A DNA stretch of 64,000 nt from Streptomyces viridochromogenes (GCF_001270495.1 NZ_LGUR01000197.1:31206-95205); one strand, 5' to 3'. Counted from the stretch's first letter, positions 45,456 to 56,840 are shown. Translations and numbers: made by a program. The notes: generated by a model from the letters alone, not told the origin.

Positions 45456-46094
45456 ATGGGAGAGCAGGACATGCCTACCGGCCCCGGAAACGGCCCGTCG
45501 AACCCCGGCAAGCGCCGCCTCGGCGTCATGGGCGGAACGTTTGACCCGATCCACCACGGCCACCTCGTCGCGGCCAGTGAGGTCGCCGCGCAGTTCCACC
45601 TCGACGAGGTCATGTTCGTGCCCACCGGCCAGCCGTGGCAGAAGAGCCACCGGCACGTCTCCCCGGCCGAGGACCGCTATCTGATGACGGTCATCGCCAC
45701 GGCCGAGAACCCGCAGTTCTCCGTCAGCCGTATCGACATCGACCGCGGCGGCCCGACGTACACCGTGGACACCCTGCGCGACCTGCGCGCGCTCAACCCC
45801 GACACCGACCTGTTCTTCATCACCGGCGCCGACGCCCTCGGGCAGATCCTGACCTGGCGGGACTCGGTGGAGCTGTTCTCCCTCGCGCACTTCGTCGGGG
45901 TCACCCGGCCCGGCCACGACCTCACCGACGCCGGGCTCCCGGAGGGCGGCGTGTCGTTGGTCGAGGTTCCCGCACTGGCCATCTCGTCCACCGATTGCCG
46001 CGCGAGAGTCGCAAAGGGCGACCCCATCTGGTATCTGGTGCCGGACGGAGTCGTGCGCTACATCGACAAGCGCGAGCTGTACCGCGGCGAGTGA
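45456..46094 (+). CDS. nadD: Nicotinate-nucleotide adenylyltransferase
   Basis: This 212-residue enzyme makes deamido-NAD from nicotinate mononucleotide and ATP. It has the nucleotidyltransferase signature [13 protein letters not shown] near residue 25 and the second site ISSTDCRAR near 180. The region between includes [16 protein letters not shown] and [13 protein letters not shown]. The ATG at 45456 gives a short polar lead before the core; the ATG at 45471 is an alternative. It is the first gene of a run (nadD, LCP protein, rsfS, phosphatase) that is conserved in actinobacteria. Confidence 0.95.
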   Translation: MGEQDMPTGPGNGPSNPGKRRLGVMGGTFDPIHHGHLVAASEVAAQFHLDEVMFVPTGQPWQKSHRHVSPAEDRYLMTVIATAENPQFSVSRIDIDRGGPTYTVDTLRDLRALNPDTDLFFITGADALGQILTWRDSVELFSLAHFVGVTRPGHDLTDAGLPEGGVSLVEVPALAISSTDCRARVAKGDPIWYLVPDGVVRYIDKRELYRGE

Positions 46095-46120
46095 GGCGAG
46101 TGAGCCGAGAGGGGCGACCG

Positions 46121-47824
46121 GTGAACGACCGATACGACGCGGGGGCCGCAGGATACGAGGCCGACCAGTACGAACTCGTCGGCTACGACGAGTACGGACA
46201 GCCGGTCTACCGGCAGATCCCGGCGCAGCAGCAGGCGCCCCAGCACCAGTACGACCCGTACGCACAGCAGGGCTACGGCTACGACCCGTACGCGACCGGC
46301 CGGCAGCAGCCGACCACGCCGTACGACCCCTACGGGACCGGCGACACCGGCCAGCAGCCGGCCACGCCCTCCTACGACCCGTACGGCACCGGCACGCACC
46401 CACAGCAGGCCGGCGCGCACTCGCCGCCCTACGACCCGTATGGGCGTACCGCCACCAGCGGACAGCAGCACCGCGTCGCCGAGCAGACCGCCTACATCCC
46501 GCACCAGGCCGGGCCGGTCGAGGAACCGCAGGCCCAGGACCGGGGCGACCGGGATTACCGCACCGAGCAGTTCGCCTTCGTCGAGGAGCCCGACGGTGAC
46601 TCCGAGGACGTCATCGACTGGCTGAAGTTCACCGAGAACCGCACCGAGCGCCGCGAGGAGGCCCGGCGACGGGCACGCGCGCGTGTGATCGCGCTCGTGG
46701 TCGTCCTGGCGGTCGTCGCGGCCGGTGGGGCCGGCTACCTCTGGTACGCCGGGAAGCTGCCCGGGCTGTCGTCGTCCGACAGCAAGGAGGGCACCGCGAC
46801 GGCCGTGGGCGCCCAGAAGCGTGACGTGATCGTCGTCCATCTGCACAACACCACGAAGGGCGGCACCTCCACGGCGCTGCTCGTCGACAACACCACCACG
46901 AATCAGGGCACCACCGTCCTCCTCCCGAACTCCCTCGCCCTGACCGGCGACGACGGCACGACCACCCTGGCCAAGTCGGTCGACGACGACGGCTCCTCCG
47001 GGACGCGCGACGCGATCGACACCGTCCTCGGCACCGAGATCCAGGGCACCTGGCGCCTGGACACCCCGTATCTGCAGAACCTCGTCGACCTGGTCGGCAA
47101 CATCGAGGTCGACACCAACGCCGACGTGCCCGACCCGGAAGCCAAGTCCAAGGGCGCCGCCCCCCTCGTCCGCAAGGGCAAGGGCCAGACCCTCAGCGGC
47201 AAGATGGCCGTCGCCTACGCCACCTACCAGGCCTCGGGCGAGGCCCAGAACGCCCAGCTGGAGCGGTTCGGGCAGGTCATGCAGGCCATGCTGCGCAAGC
47301 TCACCTCGGACACGCAGGGCGCGACCGTCACCGTGCAGACGCTGGGGATGATCATCGAGCCGCCGCTGACCGACAAGGATCTCGGCGCGTTCCTCGCCAA
47401 GCTCGCCGAGCTCGCCAAGGGCGGCGACTACAAGACGGCCATGCTGCCCGTCCAGACCGACGGCACGCTCAGCGCCCAGGCGAGCGCCGCCGTCGTCAAG
47501 GACGTCCTCGGTGGCGCCGCCAAGAGCCCCGACAAGGACGCCGCGGTCCGCGTGTCCATCCGCAACGCCAGCGGCGTCAAGGACAACACCGCGAAGGCCC
47601 GCGTCGTGCTGCTGAACGGAGGCTTCACCTTCCTTGAGGGCGGTACGGCGTCCGCCGAGGCCACGTCCGAGGTCGTCTACGCCGACGCCGCCGACAAGGC
47701 CAACGCCACCGAGGTCGCCAAGACCCTCGGCCTGTCCGCCGGCGCGGTCAAGAAGGGCGAGGTGTCCGGGAACGCGGATGTCTCGGTGGTGCTGGGCCAG
47801 GACTACGAACCGTCGTCCTCGTAG
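46121..47824 (+). CDS. Divergent LCP (LytR-CpsA-Psr) / LytR_C protein
   Basis: This 567-residue protein has a long cytoplasmic arm rich in Tyr/Gln/Pro with YDPYG repeats (~1-140), one TM helix (~190-210, VIALVVVLAVVAAGGAGYLWY), an LCP-like domain (~225-440) and a C-terminal LytR_C domain (~460-560). LCP enzymes transfer wall polymers from lipid carriers to peptidoglycan. Here the usual arginine-bearing SIPRD segment is replaced by LPNSLAL, so activity may differ. It is probably the counterpart of the S. coelicolor PdtA-type LCP protein, which would match the polymer genes upstream. GTG at 46121 has GAGAGGGG 6 bases before it. Confidence 0.78.
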   Translation: MNDRYDAGAAGYEADQYELVGYDEYGQPVYRQIPAQQQAPQHQYDPYAQQGYGYDPYATGRQQPTTPYDPYGTGDTGQQPATPSYDPYGTGTHPQQAGAHSPPYDPYGRTATSGQQHRVAEQTAYIPHQAGPVEEPQAQDRGDRDYRTEQFAFVEEPDGDSEDVIDWLKFTENRTERREEARRRARARVIALVVVLAVVAAGGAGYLWYAGKLPGLSSSDSKEGTATAVGAQKRDVIVVHLHNTTKGGTSTALLVDNTTTNQGTTVLLPNSLALTGDDGTTTLAKSVDDDGSSGTRDAIDTVLGTEIQGTWRLDTPYLQNLVDLVGNIEVDTNADVPDPEAKSKGAAPLVRKGKGQTLSGKMAVAYATYQASGEAQNAQLERFGQVMQAMLRKLTSDTQGATVTVQTLGMIIEPPLTDKDLGAFLAKLAELAKGGDYKTAMLPVQTDGTLSAQASAAVVKDVLGGAAKSPDKDAAVRVSIRNASGVKDNTAKARVVLLNGGFTFLEGGTASAEATSEVVYADAADKANATEVAKTLGLSAGAVKKGEVSGNADVSVVLGQDYEPSSS

Positions 47825-47850
47825 CCGCAGCCCGCACATCACCGCAGGCC

Positions 47851-47880
47851 ACCCCACGTGAGCCGGTAATCACGTGGGGT
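47851..47880 (+). terminator. Hairpin after the LCP gene
   Basis: Arms ACCCCACGTGA and TCACGTGGGGT, 11 bp each, enclose an 8-base loop, 27 bases after the stop codon. Confidence 0.75.
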
Positions 47881-47948
47881 GCTGTCACTGGTCCGTGAGA
47901 CCCTTGAGGTCGATTGAAGCCAAGTGTCCGCCGACCGAAAGCCTTGTA

Positions 47949-48395
47949 GTGACCGCTACCGACCGTTCCCTCGAGCTTGTCCACACCGCCGCCCAGGCAG
48001 CCGCCGACAAGCTCGCGCACGACATCATCGCCTACGACGTCAGCGACGTCCTGTCGATCACGGACGCCTTCCTGCTGGCCTCCGCGCCCAACGACCGCCA
48101 GGTCAAGTCCATCGTCGACGAGATCGAGGAGCGGCTCCAGAAGGAGCTCGGCGCCAAGCCGGTCCGCCGCGAGGGCGACCGTGAGGCCCGCTGGGTGCTG
48201 CTCGACTACGTCGACATCGTCGTCCACGTCCAGCACAGCGAGGAGCGCGTCTTCTACGCGCTGGAGCGGCTCTGGAAGGACTGCCCCGAGCTGGAGCTGC
48301 CCGACGACGCCAAGGCCACCCGCGGCAAGGCGGCGGAGCACGCCAAGCTCCAGGCCGCCGAGGAGGCGGCCGAGCTGGACGGTGAGTGGCGGTGA
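47949..48395 (+). CDS. rsfS: Ribosomal silencing factor RsfS
   Basis: This 148-residue protein binds uL14 on the large subunit and blocks subunit joining in poor growth. The family core is LAHDIIAYDVSDVLSITDAFLLASAPNDRQVKSI and ARWVLLDYVDIVVHVQHSEERVFYALERLW. GTG at 47949 begins at the usual N-terminus; a clear ribosome site is lacking. The C-terminal ~25 residues are Lys/Glu/Ala-rich. Its TGA overlaps the GTG of the next gene (GTGA, 48392-48395), so the two are probably translationally coupled. Confidence 0.95.
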   Translation: MTATDRSLELVHTAAQAAADKLAHDIIAYDVSDVLSITDAFLLASAPNDRQVKSIVDEIEERLQKELGAKPVRREGDREARWVLLDYVDIVVHVQHSEERVFYALERLWKDCPELELPDDAKATRGKAAEHAKLQAAEEAAELDGEWR

Positions 48396-49057
48396 GCACC
48401 TTCAGTGAGGCCGCCAGGCCCGGCCGGGGCCGCCGCGTCATCCTGTGGCGGCACGGCCAGACCTCCTGGAACGTGGAGCGCCGCTTCCAGGGCTCCACAG
48501 ACGTCGCCCTCACCGAGGCCGGCGTCTCCCAGGCCCGCCGCGCCGCCAGGCTGCTCGCCAGCCTCAAGCCGGACGCGATCATCGCCTCCGACCTCCAGCG
48601 CGCCGCCGACACGGCCGCCGAGCTGGCCGCGCTCACCGGCCTTGAGGTCGCGCACGACGAGGCCCTGCGCGAGACCTACGCGGGCGTCTGGCAGGGGCTG
48701 ACGCACGACGAGATCATCGCCCGGCACGGCGAGGAGTACGCCGCGTGGAAGCGCGGTGAGCCGGTGCGCCGTGGCGGCGGCGAACTGGAGACCGAGGTCG
48801 CCGACCGCGCCGCGCCCGTGGTGCTCCGGCACGCCGAGAAGCTCCCCGACGACGGGACGCTCGTCGTGGTCAGCCACGGCGGCACGATCCGTACGACGAT
48901 CGGCCGCCTCCTCGGCCTGGAGCCCCGGTACTGGGAGAGCCTCGGCGGCCTCTCCAACTGCTGCTGGTCCGTCCTGGGCGAGGGGGCCCGCGGCTGGCGT
49001 CTGCTGGAGCACAACGCCGGCACCCTGCCGGAGCCCGTGCTCGGCGACGACGACTGA
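48392..49057 (+). CDS. Histidine phosphatase family protein (phosphoglycerate-mutase-like)
   Basis: This 221-residue protein has the catalytic RHG motif in VILWRHGQTSWNVERRF near residue 20, the YAGVWQGLTHDEI segment and the second histidine in VVSHGGTIRTTI near 155. Such enzymes dephosphorylate sugars, nucleotides or proteins; the substrate cannot be chosen from sequence. The start GTG at 48392 overlaps the rsfS stop by four bases; a GTG at 48386 would add two residues. The gene ends before the first tRNA-Ala. Confidence 0.88.
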   Translation: MSTFSEAARPGRGRRVILWRHGQTSWNVERRFQGSTDVALTEAGVSQARRAARLLASLKPDAIIASDLQRAADTAAELAALTGLEVAHDEALRETYAGVWQGLTHDEIIARHGEEYAAWKRGEPVRRGGGELETEVADRAAPVVLRHAEKLPDDGTLVVVSHGGTIRTTIGRLLGLEPRYWESLGGLSNCCWSVLGEGARGWRLLEHNAGTLPEPVLGDDD

Positions 49058-49138
49058 CGCCGACCACCCGGATTTCACTTTCCGGCAGGTCGCAGGCTAA
49101 AGTTCTTCTTGTTCGCCCCGCCAAGCGGGGAGGAACCA

Positions 49139-49211
49139 GGGGCTATAGCTCAGTTGGTAGAGCGCCTGCATGGCATGCAGGAGGTCAGGAGTTCAATTCT
49201 CCTTAGCTCCA
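49139..49211 (+). tRNA. tRNA-Ala(GGC), first copy
   Basis: The 73-base cloverleaf has an acceptor stem GGGGCTA/TAGCTCC with the alanine identity pair G3-U70, D-arm AGCTCAGTTGGTAGAGC, anticodon stem CCTGC/GCAGG with loop ATGGCAT (anticodon GGC) and T-arm GGAGTTCAATTCTCC. CCA is not encoded. It is identical to the copy at 50177-50249. Confidence 0.97.
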
Positions 49212-49223
49212 CAGCGAGACAAC

Positions 49224-49258
49224 AAGATCCCGCCGATCACTTCGATCGGCGGGATCTT
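49224..49258 (+). terminator. Terminator of the first tRNA-Ala
   Basis: A perfect 15-bp stem starting AAGATCCCGCC and ending GGCGGGATCTT has a 5-base loop, 12 bases after the tRNA. The same stem core follows the second copy. Confidence 0.9.
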
Positions 49259-49540
49259 CTGGTATCCACGGCGGGCGCCCGGACCAACGGCCGGGTCGGC
49301 GCGGCCGGTTCGTGCGCGGCATCGACCTTCGCCGAACTGTTCGGGTCCGGCTTGAGTCACTCGGGCCCCGCCAGGCGTATACCTCTCATGAGGCGCTTTG
49401 GGGTGCATGTGTACACGGTCCGTACGGCTGCGGAGGCTGCCGTGTCCGGACTGGTACTGAGGCGTCGCTGACCGTATTGGTCCGGCCGTGGCAGAATCAA
49501 ACGGCCGGAAGGGGGCGCGGCCCGACGGGAGGGAGTAGCG

Positions 49541-49714
49541 ATGCCTGCGAGCATCTTCGAGGAGGTCGGTGACCTCTTCGAAGCAGCTTTGACACGGGAT
49601 ACGATCACCCGCCTCAGCTGTCCTTCCTGCGGCTCCGCCCATGTCGCCCAGCTTCTCGGCGACAACGGCGGAATTTCCTACGTGTGCACGGCCTGCGGCC
49701 ACAGCTGGAGCTGA
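49541..49714 (+). CDS. Small zinc-ribbon-like protein (57 aa)
   Basis: A short helix (ASIFEEVGDLFEAAL) is followed by two cysteine pairs, LSCPSCGS and YVCTACGHSW, 23 residues apart, typical of a zinc ribbon. Such ribbons often bind nucleic acid or RNA polymerase. GGAGGG lies 6-11 bases before the ATG. The next small gene starts 3 bases after its stop. The function is unknown. Confidence 0.8.
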   Translation: MPASIFEEVGDLFEAALTRDTITRLSCPSCGSAHVAQLLGDNGGISYVCTACGHSWS

Positions 49715-49717
49715 TCG

Positions 49718-49951
49718 ATGGGTGCACACAGGCGAAAGTGCGACTGGTGCGGCAGCGGAACGCCGATCGTCCGTGACATGGAACCGGTGAACCCCGACTA
49801 CCAGTACTGGTGCGAGGAATGCGCGCGGGCGCTGATCATAAAAGGCGACCCGATCGAGACCTACCGTGAACTCGAGGGTGAGCCGATCTACGGCCGTCTC
49901 CTTGAAGAGCACTGCACGCTCAAGCGCTTCTATTCCTTCGTCACGGCTTGA
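49718..49951 (+). CDS. Small protein with two cysteine pairs (77 aa)
   Basis: CDWCGS near the start and WCEECAR about 25 residues later could bind one zinc. The C-terminal half is helical (IETYRELEGEPIYGRLLEEH). The ATG follows the previous stop by 3 bases, with CTGGAGCTGA upstream as a possible ribosome site within the preceding gene, so the two are likely co-translated. No family is recognised. Confidence 0.8.
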   Translation: MGAHRRKCDWCGSGTPIVRDMEPVNPDYQYWCEECARALIIKGDPIETYRELEGEPIYGRLLEEHCTLKRFYSFVTA

Positions 49952-50176
49952 GGCCGGCCGGGGCGGACCACACCAACTTGGTGCCGATTTGGTGCAGTTC
50001 ATGCCATACGGGGCCGCGAACGGTGGGCAGGTGGTCGGCAGCGGGGCGGCGCGATCACGGTCGCGGAATCCGACATTAGTGTGCGTATCGGTGTCGATTG
50101 GAAACGATTTGGTGCTGCACAGGGTCGCCCGGTAATGTTGGCGTCGCCGCCGGGGAAACCGGGCGGAACAAAGCAA

Positions 50177-50249
50177 GGGGCTATAGCTCAGTTGGTAGAG
50201 CGCCTGCATGGCATGCAGGAGGTCAGGAGTTCAATTCTCCTTAGCTCCA
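50177..50249 (+). tRNA. tRNA-Ala(GGC), second copy
   Basis: This is base-for-base the same 73-nt tRNA as at 49139-49211, 1038 bases downstream. Anticodon GGC and the G3-U70 pair mark it as alanine tRNA. CCA is not encoded. Confidence 0.97.
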
Positions 50250-50253
50250 CAGC

Positions 50254-50290
50254 AAGATCCCGCCGGATCGTACCGATCCGGCGGGATCTT
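50254..50290 (+). terminator. Terminator of the second tRNA-Ala
   Basis: A perfect 17-bp stem (AAGATCCCGCCGGATCG and its complement) has a 3-base loop, followed by TTCGTTT. It is closely related to, but not identical with, the hairpin after the first copy. Confidence 0.9.
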
Positions 50291-50347
50291 TTCGTTTGCG
50301 GACACCGCTGGTCTCGGCGGTGGTTGACGAAAGCGTGGGGATGCGAA

Positions 50348-50378
50348 AGAGGGGCCGTCCGGTGCGGACGGCCCCTCT
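50348..50378. terminator. Terminator hairpin between convergent units
   Basis: A perfect 14-bp stem AGAGGGGCCGTCCG with its complement has a GTG loop. It lies just beyond the end of the minus-strand NuoF-like gene and probably ends that transcript. Confidence 0.85.
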
Positions 50379-50404
50379 ACGCGTGCGTGCCCGAGCGCAG
50401 GGCC

Positions 50405-52015
50405 TCAGCGGCCCAGGGCGCGTCTGCCGCGGCCCTGGGAGAGGACCGGCAGGTTGCGGGACGACTCCTGCGCGCGCGTGTCCTCCTCGATGCGCAGGGC
50501 GAGGGCGGGGCAACGGCGTACCGCACGCAGGGCCTTGGCCTCGGCGTAGCGCGGGACCTTCGCCTGGGCGACGGTCGGGAAGCCGTCGGCGCCCAGCTGG
50601 AAGACCTCCGGGAGGATGTCCGCGCACAGGCCGTGGCCGCGGCACAGCGTCCAGTCGACGTAGATCTTCTGGCGGCTGGGGCCGTTCTCCTCCGACTCGG
50701 CGCCGCCCGGGATGCCCGACGGGGCCCTGCCCCCCTCGAAGAGCGGCAGAACGCCCTCCACGGGCCGTCCGCAGCCGTTGCCGAGGACATGGGCGGCCAA
50801 GTCGTCGGTGAACGCCTTGATGGTCGACTCCAGGAACATCGCGGAGCCGTCCGGGTGCGAGCACGCGCCGCGCCGCTTCACGTTCTTGGCGACCTGCTTG
50901 AGCGCCTCCAGGGCGGCCGGACCACCGCCGTTGAGGATGTCCTCCAGGCCGCGTGCGGCAGCCGGCAGACCGAGGTAGCAGGGGCCGCACTGGCCCGCGC
51001 TCTCCTCGGCCAGCCACTGCGCCACCCGCAGCGACTCGCCCAGTGGGCAGGTCTCCTGAGTGATCGGCAGGATCGCGCCCGCCCCGAGCGCGCCGCCCAC
51101 CGCGTCCAGGGAGTTGCGCGAGACGATCGCCTCGTTGACCGTCGCCGCGTCGATCCACTTGCCGTGGTAGCCGCCGGTCAGTACGCCTTGGGGGATGGGC
51201 GGGGCGCCGGCGAGCTGGAGGACGTAGCGCAGCGGAACACCCGTGGGCACCTCGATGACCATCGGGCGGGCGACCGCGCCGGAGACCGTGAGCATGACGG
51301 TGCCCGGCTCGTCGTACAGGCCGGTGTTGCCGTAGCGCTCCGGGCCGATGCGGGCGGCGATCGCGAGCTGCGCGAACGTCTCGGCGTTGGACAGCAGGGT
51401 CGGGGCGCCGCCGACGCCGCTCTGTGAGGCGCTGACCTTGCGGCCGGCCGGGATCGCCGGGCCGCCGTCGATCGAGCGGATCAGGGAGGCGGCGGCGCCG
51501 GTGACCATGCGCACCGGGTTGCGCTGCACCCACGCGCGTAGAGCGGACCGACGGCTGTTGCTCAGGCCGCGCTCGGCGAGGGCGGCCTCCATGGAGCGCT
51601 GGGTCGATTCCCGGGTGACCCCCACCACGAGCGTGCGGGCACCCAGGGCTTCGGCGCACAGCAGCGCGCCGTCCAGGATGAGGTGCGGGGCACGGTTGAT
51701 CATTACCGTGTCCTTGCGGCAGGCCGGTTCGTCCTCGCTGCCGTTGACGACGACGACCGGCCGTACGCCGCGCTTGATCGCGGCCTCGGCGACCGAGCGC
51801 AGCTTCTTGTGGAAGGGGAAGCCCGCGCCGCCGCGGCCCTTCAGGTTGATGTTCTCGGCGAGCTTCGCGAGCTGCTCGCCGCCCATCGGTTCGAGCGGCC
51901 CGTGCACCTTGAGGTGCATGGGCAGATCAAGTCTTTCGACAAGGTCGAAGCCCGACGTGAGCTGGGGAAGGCCGACCACGCGGACTTCGGGTACGTCGGG
52001 CAGGGCCTCGTTCAC
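50405..52015 (-). CDS. NuoF-like NADH-binding protein fused to a ferredoxin
   Basis: This 536-residue protein resembles the 51-kDa NADH-binding subunit of complex I. FMN/NADH loops NLKGRGGAGFPFHKKL and VVVNGSEDEPACRKD occupy ~55-105, an SLBB domain follows (~240-290), and the iron-sulfur motif ESAGQCGPCYLGL lies near 340 with a distal cysteine in RRGACSHPDG. The last ~75 residues form a small ferredoxin (LCRGHGLCAD and RRCPALAL). It could pass electrons from NAD(P)H to the membrane protein coded just upstream. GTG at 52015 overlaps that gene's TGA by four bases (52012-52015) and has GGAGG 5 bases before. Confidence 0.88.
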   Translation of the reverse strand: MNEALPDVPEVRVVGLPQLTSGFDLVERLDLPMHLKVHGPLEPMGGEQLAKLAENINLKGRGGAGFPFHKKLRSVAEAAIKRGVRPVVVVNGSEDEPACRKDTVMINRAPHLILDGALLCAEALGARTLVVGVTRESTQRSMEAALAERGLSNSRRSALRAWVQRNPVRMVTGAAASLIRSIDGGPAIPAGRKVSASQSGVGGAPTLLSNAETFAQLAIAARIGPERYGNTGLYDEPGTVMLTVSGAVARPMVIEVPTGVPLRYVLQLAGAPPIPQGVLTGGYHGKWIDAATVNEAIVSRNSLDAVGGALGAGAILPITQETCPLGESLRVAQWLAEESAGQCGPCYLGLPAAARGLEDILNGGGPAALEALKQVAKNVKRRGACSHPDGSAMFLESTIKAFTDDLAAHVLGNGCGRPVEGVLPLFEGGRAPSGIPGGAESEENGPSRQKIYVDWTLCRGHGLCADILPEVFQLGADGFPTVAQAKVPRYAEAKALRAVRRCPALALRIEEDTRAQESSRNLPVLSQGRGRRALGR

Positions 52016-53370
52016 TTAAAGCCTCCGGAAGGCGTGTTCCAAGGTTCGCCCGAACCCGGTGCGTCGAAGTCGTAGGAGGCACCGGGCAGTGTTTCAGTGG
52101 CGGGACCGCTGTTGTTGTACGTGTCGTTCTGGTTGTACGTACCGAAGACGGCGTTCGTCTCAGCGGTGTCGTACACATCACTCGAGCCGTAGCCCGAAGC
52201 GCCCGAGTCATAACCCTGGGCGCCCGAATTGCCATAGACGGGGATGTTGTATCCCGTGTCGTTGAGCGGGTCGTAGGACGACGGGGGCGCCTCGCCCACG
52301 GGCGGTGGGGACGGGATCGGCCAGCTGCCCGAGGTGCTGCCGCCGCCGTCGATGCGCGGGATCGCCTCCGTCGGCTGCATGTCCAGGGGCAGGTCCATGC
52401 GGGCGGTCTGGTCGGCGAGGTAGGGCTGCTGCTGCCCGCGGGAGCGGGGCGAGACGGCGCGGTAGGCGGCGGCGAAACCGCCCGTGGACTCGGCGGACGA
52501 GGGAGCCTGGGAGGGCATGCCGGGCAGCGGGCCCGTCCGCTCGTCGCGGGAGGGCCGCTCGCCGCGCGAGCCCCGTGCCGGGCGCTGGTTCTCGTAGCCG
52601 GGCAGCGCGGACCCGGAGGACGCCCTCGCGCGGCTCTCCTCCAGGTCCTCGCGGCTCGCCGACTCGTCGCGCCCGATGAACTGGGCGATCCGGTCGGCGA
52701 CCTTGCGCTTGACGGGGCGTGGGGCGGCGCGCAGGGCGAGGGCCGCGGCGACGGCGACGACACAGAGTTCGTAGCTGACCATGAAGAACGTCTTCGCCGG
52801 GCGGCCGGCGAACAGGCCGTGGATCAGGGCCGCGCACCAGGCCGGGTAGGCCAGCATGTGCATCGCGCGCCAGCGCGCGGCGACCGGCGCCGGGGAGGCG
52901 AACTGGTTGCGCAGTGCGCCGGTGATGCCCACGAAGATCATGAGCAGGGCGGCCAGGGAGCCCAGGCCGATGAGGAAGGCGCTGCCGGGGATCTCGTCTC
53001 CGCCGGCGAACACCAGGCTGAAGGGGATCAGTGCGGCGAGCGGGCTGGCGTGGTCCAGCGCCAGCTTGACGCCGACGTGCACGAGGAGGAACGCGATCGA
53101 GGCCACGGCGGTCACCCGGTGAATGCCCTGCGCGATGATCCGCTGGCGGGTGTTGAGGATCATCCGGTCCTGGGCGACGAGGCCCCAGATCACCGAGCAG
53201 GTGAGACAGACGAGCGAGAGGACACCGGCGCCGAAGTTGAGGAACTCCTGGAGCCAGGTGCCGCCGAGCAGCACGACCAGGGGTATGAGCAGCAGAACAG
53301 CAGCGGTCGCCACCCCATAGGCCGACCGGCCCGTCCTGGGAAGCGAACTGTTACTACGACGAGGGTTCAT
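52012..53370 (-). CDS. Ferric-reductase-like transmembrane protein
   Basis: This 452-residue protein has about six TM helices in its first half. Histidines in HRVTAVASIAFLLVHVGVKLAL and WRAMHMLAYPAWCAALIHGLF fit bis-heme b ligands of the ferric reductase/NOX family. The usual C-terminal FAD/NADPH domains are absent. Instead there is a long disordered tail (~250-452) rich in Gly, Ser, Tyr and Pro. The flavin/iron-sulfur function is presumably supplied by the NuoF-like partner, whose start overlaps the stop. The ATG at 53370 has GGAG 8 bases upstream; a further 20 residues upstream are possible but unlikely. Confidence 0.85.
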   Translation of the reverse strand: MNPRRSNSSLPRTGRSAYGVATAAVLLLIPLVVLLGGTWLQEFLNFGAGVLSLVCLTCSVIWGLVAQDRMILNTRQRIIAQGIHRVTAVASIAFLLVHVGVKLALDHASPLAALIPFSLVFAGGDEIPGSAFLIGLGSLAALLMIFVGITGALRNQFASPAPVAARWRAMHMLAYPAWCAALIHGLFAGRPAKTFFMVSYELCVVAVAAALALRAAPRPVKRKVADRIAQFIGRDESASREDLEESRARASSGSALPGYENQRPARGSRGERPSRDERTGPLPGMPSQAPSSAESTGGFAAAYRAVSPRSRGQQQPYLADQTARMDLPLDMQPTEAIPRIDGGGSTSGSWPIPSPPPVGEAPPSSYDPLNDTGYNIPVYGNSGAQGYDSGASGYGSSDVYDTAETNAVFGTYNQNDTYNNSGPATETLPGASYDFDAPGSGEPWNTPSGGFK

Positions 53371-53505
53371 GGGGGCAACTCCGAGCGGTTCGGGAAGGCG
53401 GTCCCGGTGCCGCACTCTAAGTGGCTCCATACCGGGGGGTACGGCGTTTGAGTTATTGCGTTGTTATCTATGGGCTGTGCGGTGCTTGCGATGTCCCTTA
53501 GTGGC

Positions 53506-53522
53506 TGTTACGCCAGGTAACA
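53506..53522. promoter_or_regulatory. Palindrome in the divergent region before leuS
   Basis: TGTTAC and GTAACA flank GCCAG. The region 53371-53662 lies between the ferric-reductase-like gene and the leuS leader and must hold both promoters. The 13-base word TACGCCAGGTAAC with this core recurs at 57728-57740, just before degV. Confidence 0.4.
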
Positions 53523-53662
53523 ATTGAACGTTTTTCAGCTTTTCGATGTCTTCACAACTCTCAGGTACGGAATCGGGGGCGTCGTTGTTCACGCGCGCAC
53601 CGCCTACGCGCCCCGCCGGAAGCCCGTCGCGGCGCGCTCGGGCGCTGCGGTACCCTGACGCT

Positions 53663-53701
53663 ATGCGTGCCGTACGCCTTCTGCTTAGCGGGCCGCGCTG
53701 A
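53663..53701 (+). CDS. leuS leader peptide (12 aa)
   Basis: ATG-initiated [12 protein letters not shown] with three leucine codons in a row (CTT CTG CTT), 128 bases before leuS. A terminator hairpin follows, so ribosome stalling at low Leu-tRNA should let transcription reach leuS. Leucine-rich leaders before leuS have been predicted in actinobacteria. Confidence 0.8.
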   Translation: MRAVRLLLSGPR

Positions 53702-53749
53702 TCATTCCCGACCACCGGGTGAATCGGATGGTCGGAATCGGCGCGGCGT

Positions 53750-53772
53750 CCCCTCCTGTGCGAGGGGATTTT
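53750..53772 (+). terminator. Attenuator terminator of leuS
   Basis: CCCCTC and GAGGGG with a 6-base loop are followed by ATTTTTC, a true T-run that is rare in this genome. It lies between the leader peptide and leuS and is the expected default stop of the attenuator. The upstream segment ACCACCGGGTG and GATGGTCGG (53711-53735) could form the alternative pairing. Confidence 0.8.
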
Positions 53773-53828
53773 TCGTTTCCGGAGAACCGCAGCCGCTGGC
53801 AGAGACGATCGATGGAGCTTTGAGGATC

Positions 53829-56711
<2,883 letters not shown>

Positions 56712-56801
56712 GTCTTCGCTCAGGCATTCGGCGATCGGGCCGGGGCCGGCATGACGTCGGCTTTCGGCTCGGCGTGATCTTCGCTCGGGGTGATCCCCTA
56801 C

Positions 56802-56840
56802 GGGCAGGTTCGGGGTTCTGCTGGAACTCCGGGCCTGCCC
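56802..56840 (+). terminator. Terminator after leuS
   Basis: Outer arms GGGCAGG and CCTGCCC enclose an inner stem GGGGTTC/GAACTCC with a 5-base loop, 90 bases after the leuS stop. Confidence 0.75.

Noticed and set aside
53702..53828. T-box riboswitch before leuS
   Set aside because: No T-box consensus or specifier stem was found; the leader peptide with leucine codons and the hairpin explain the region better.
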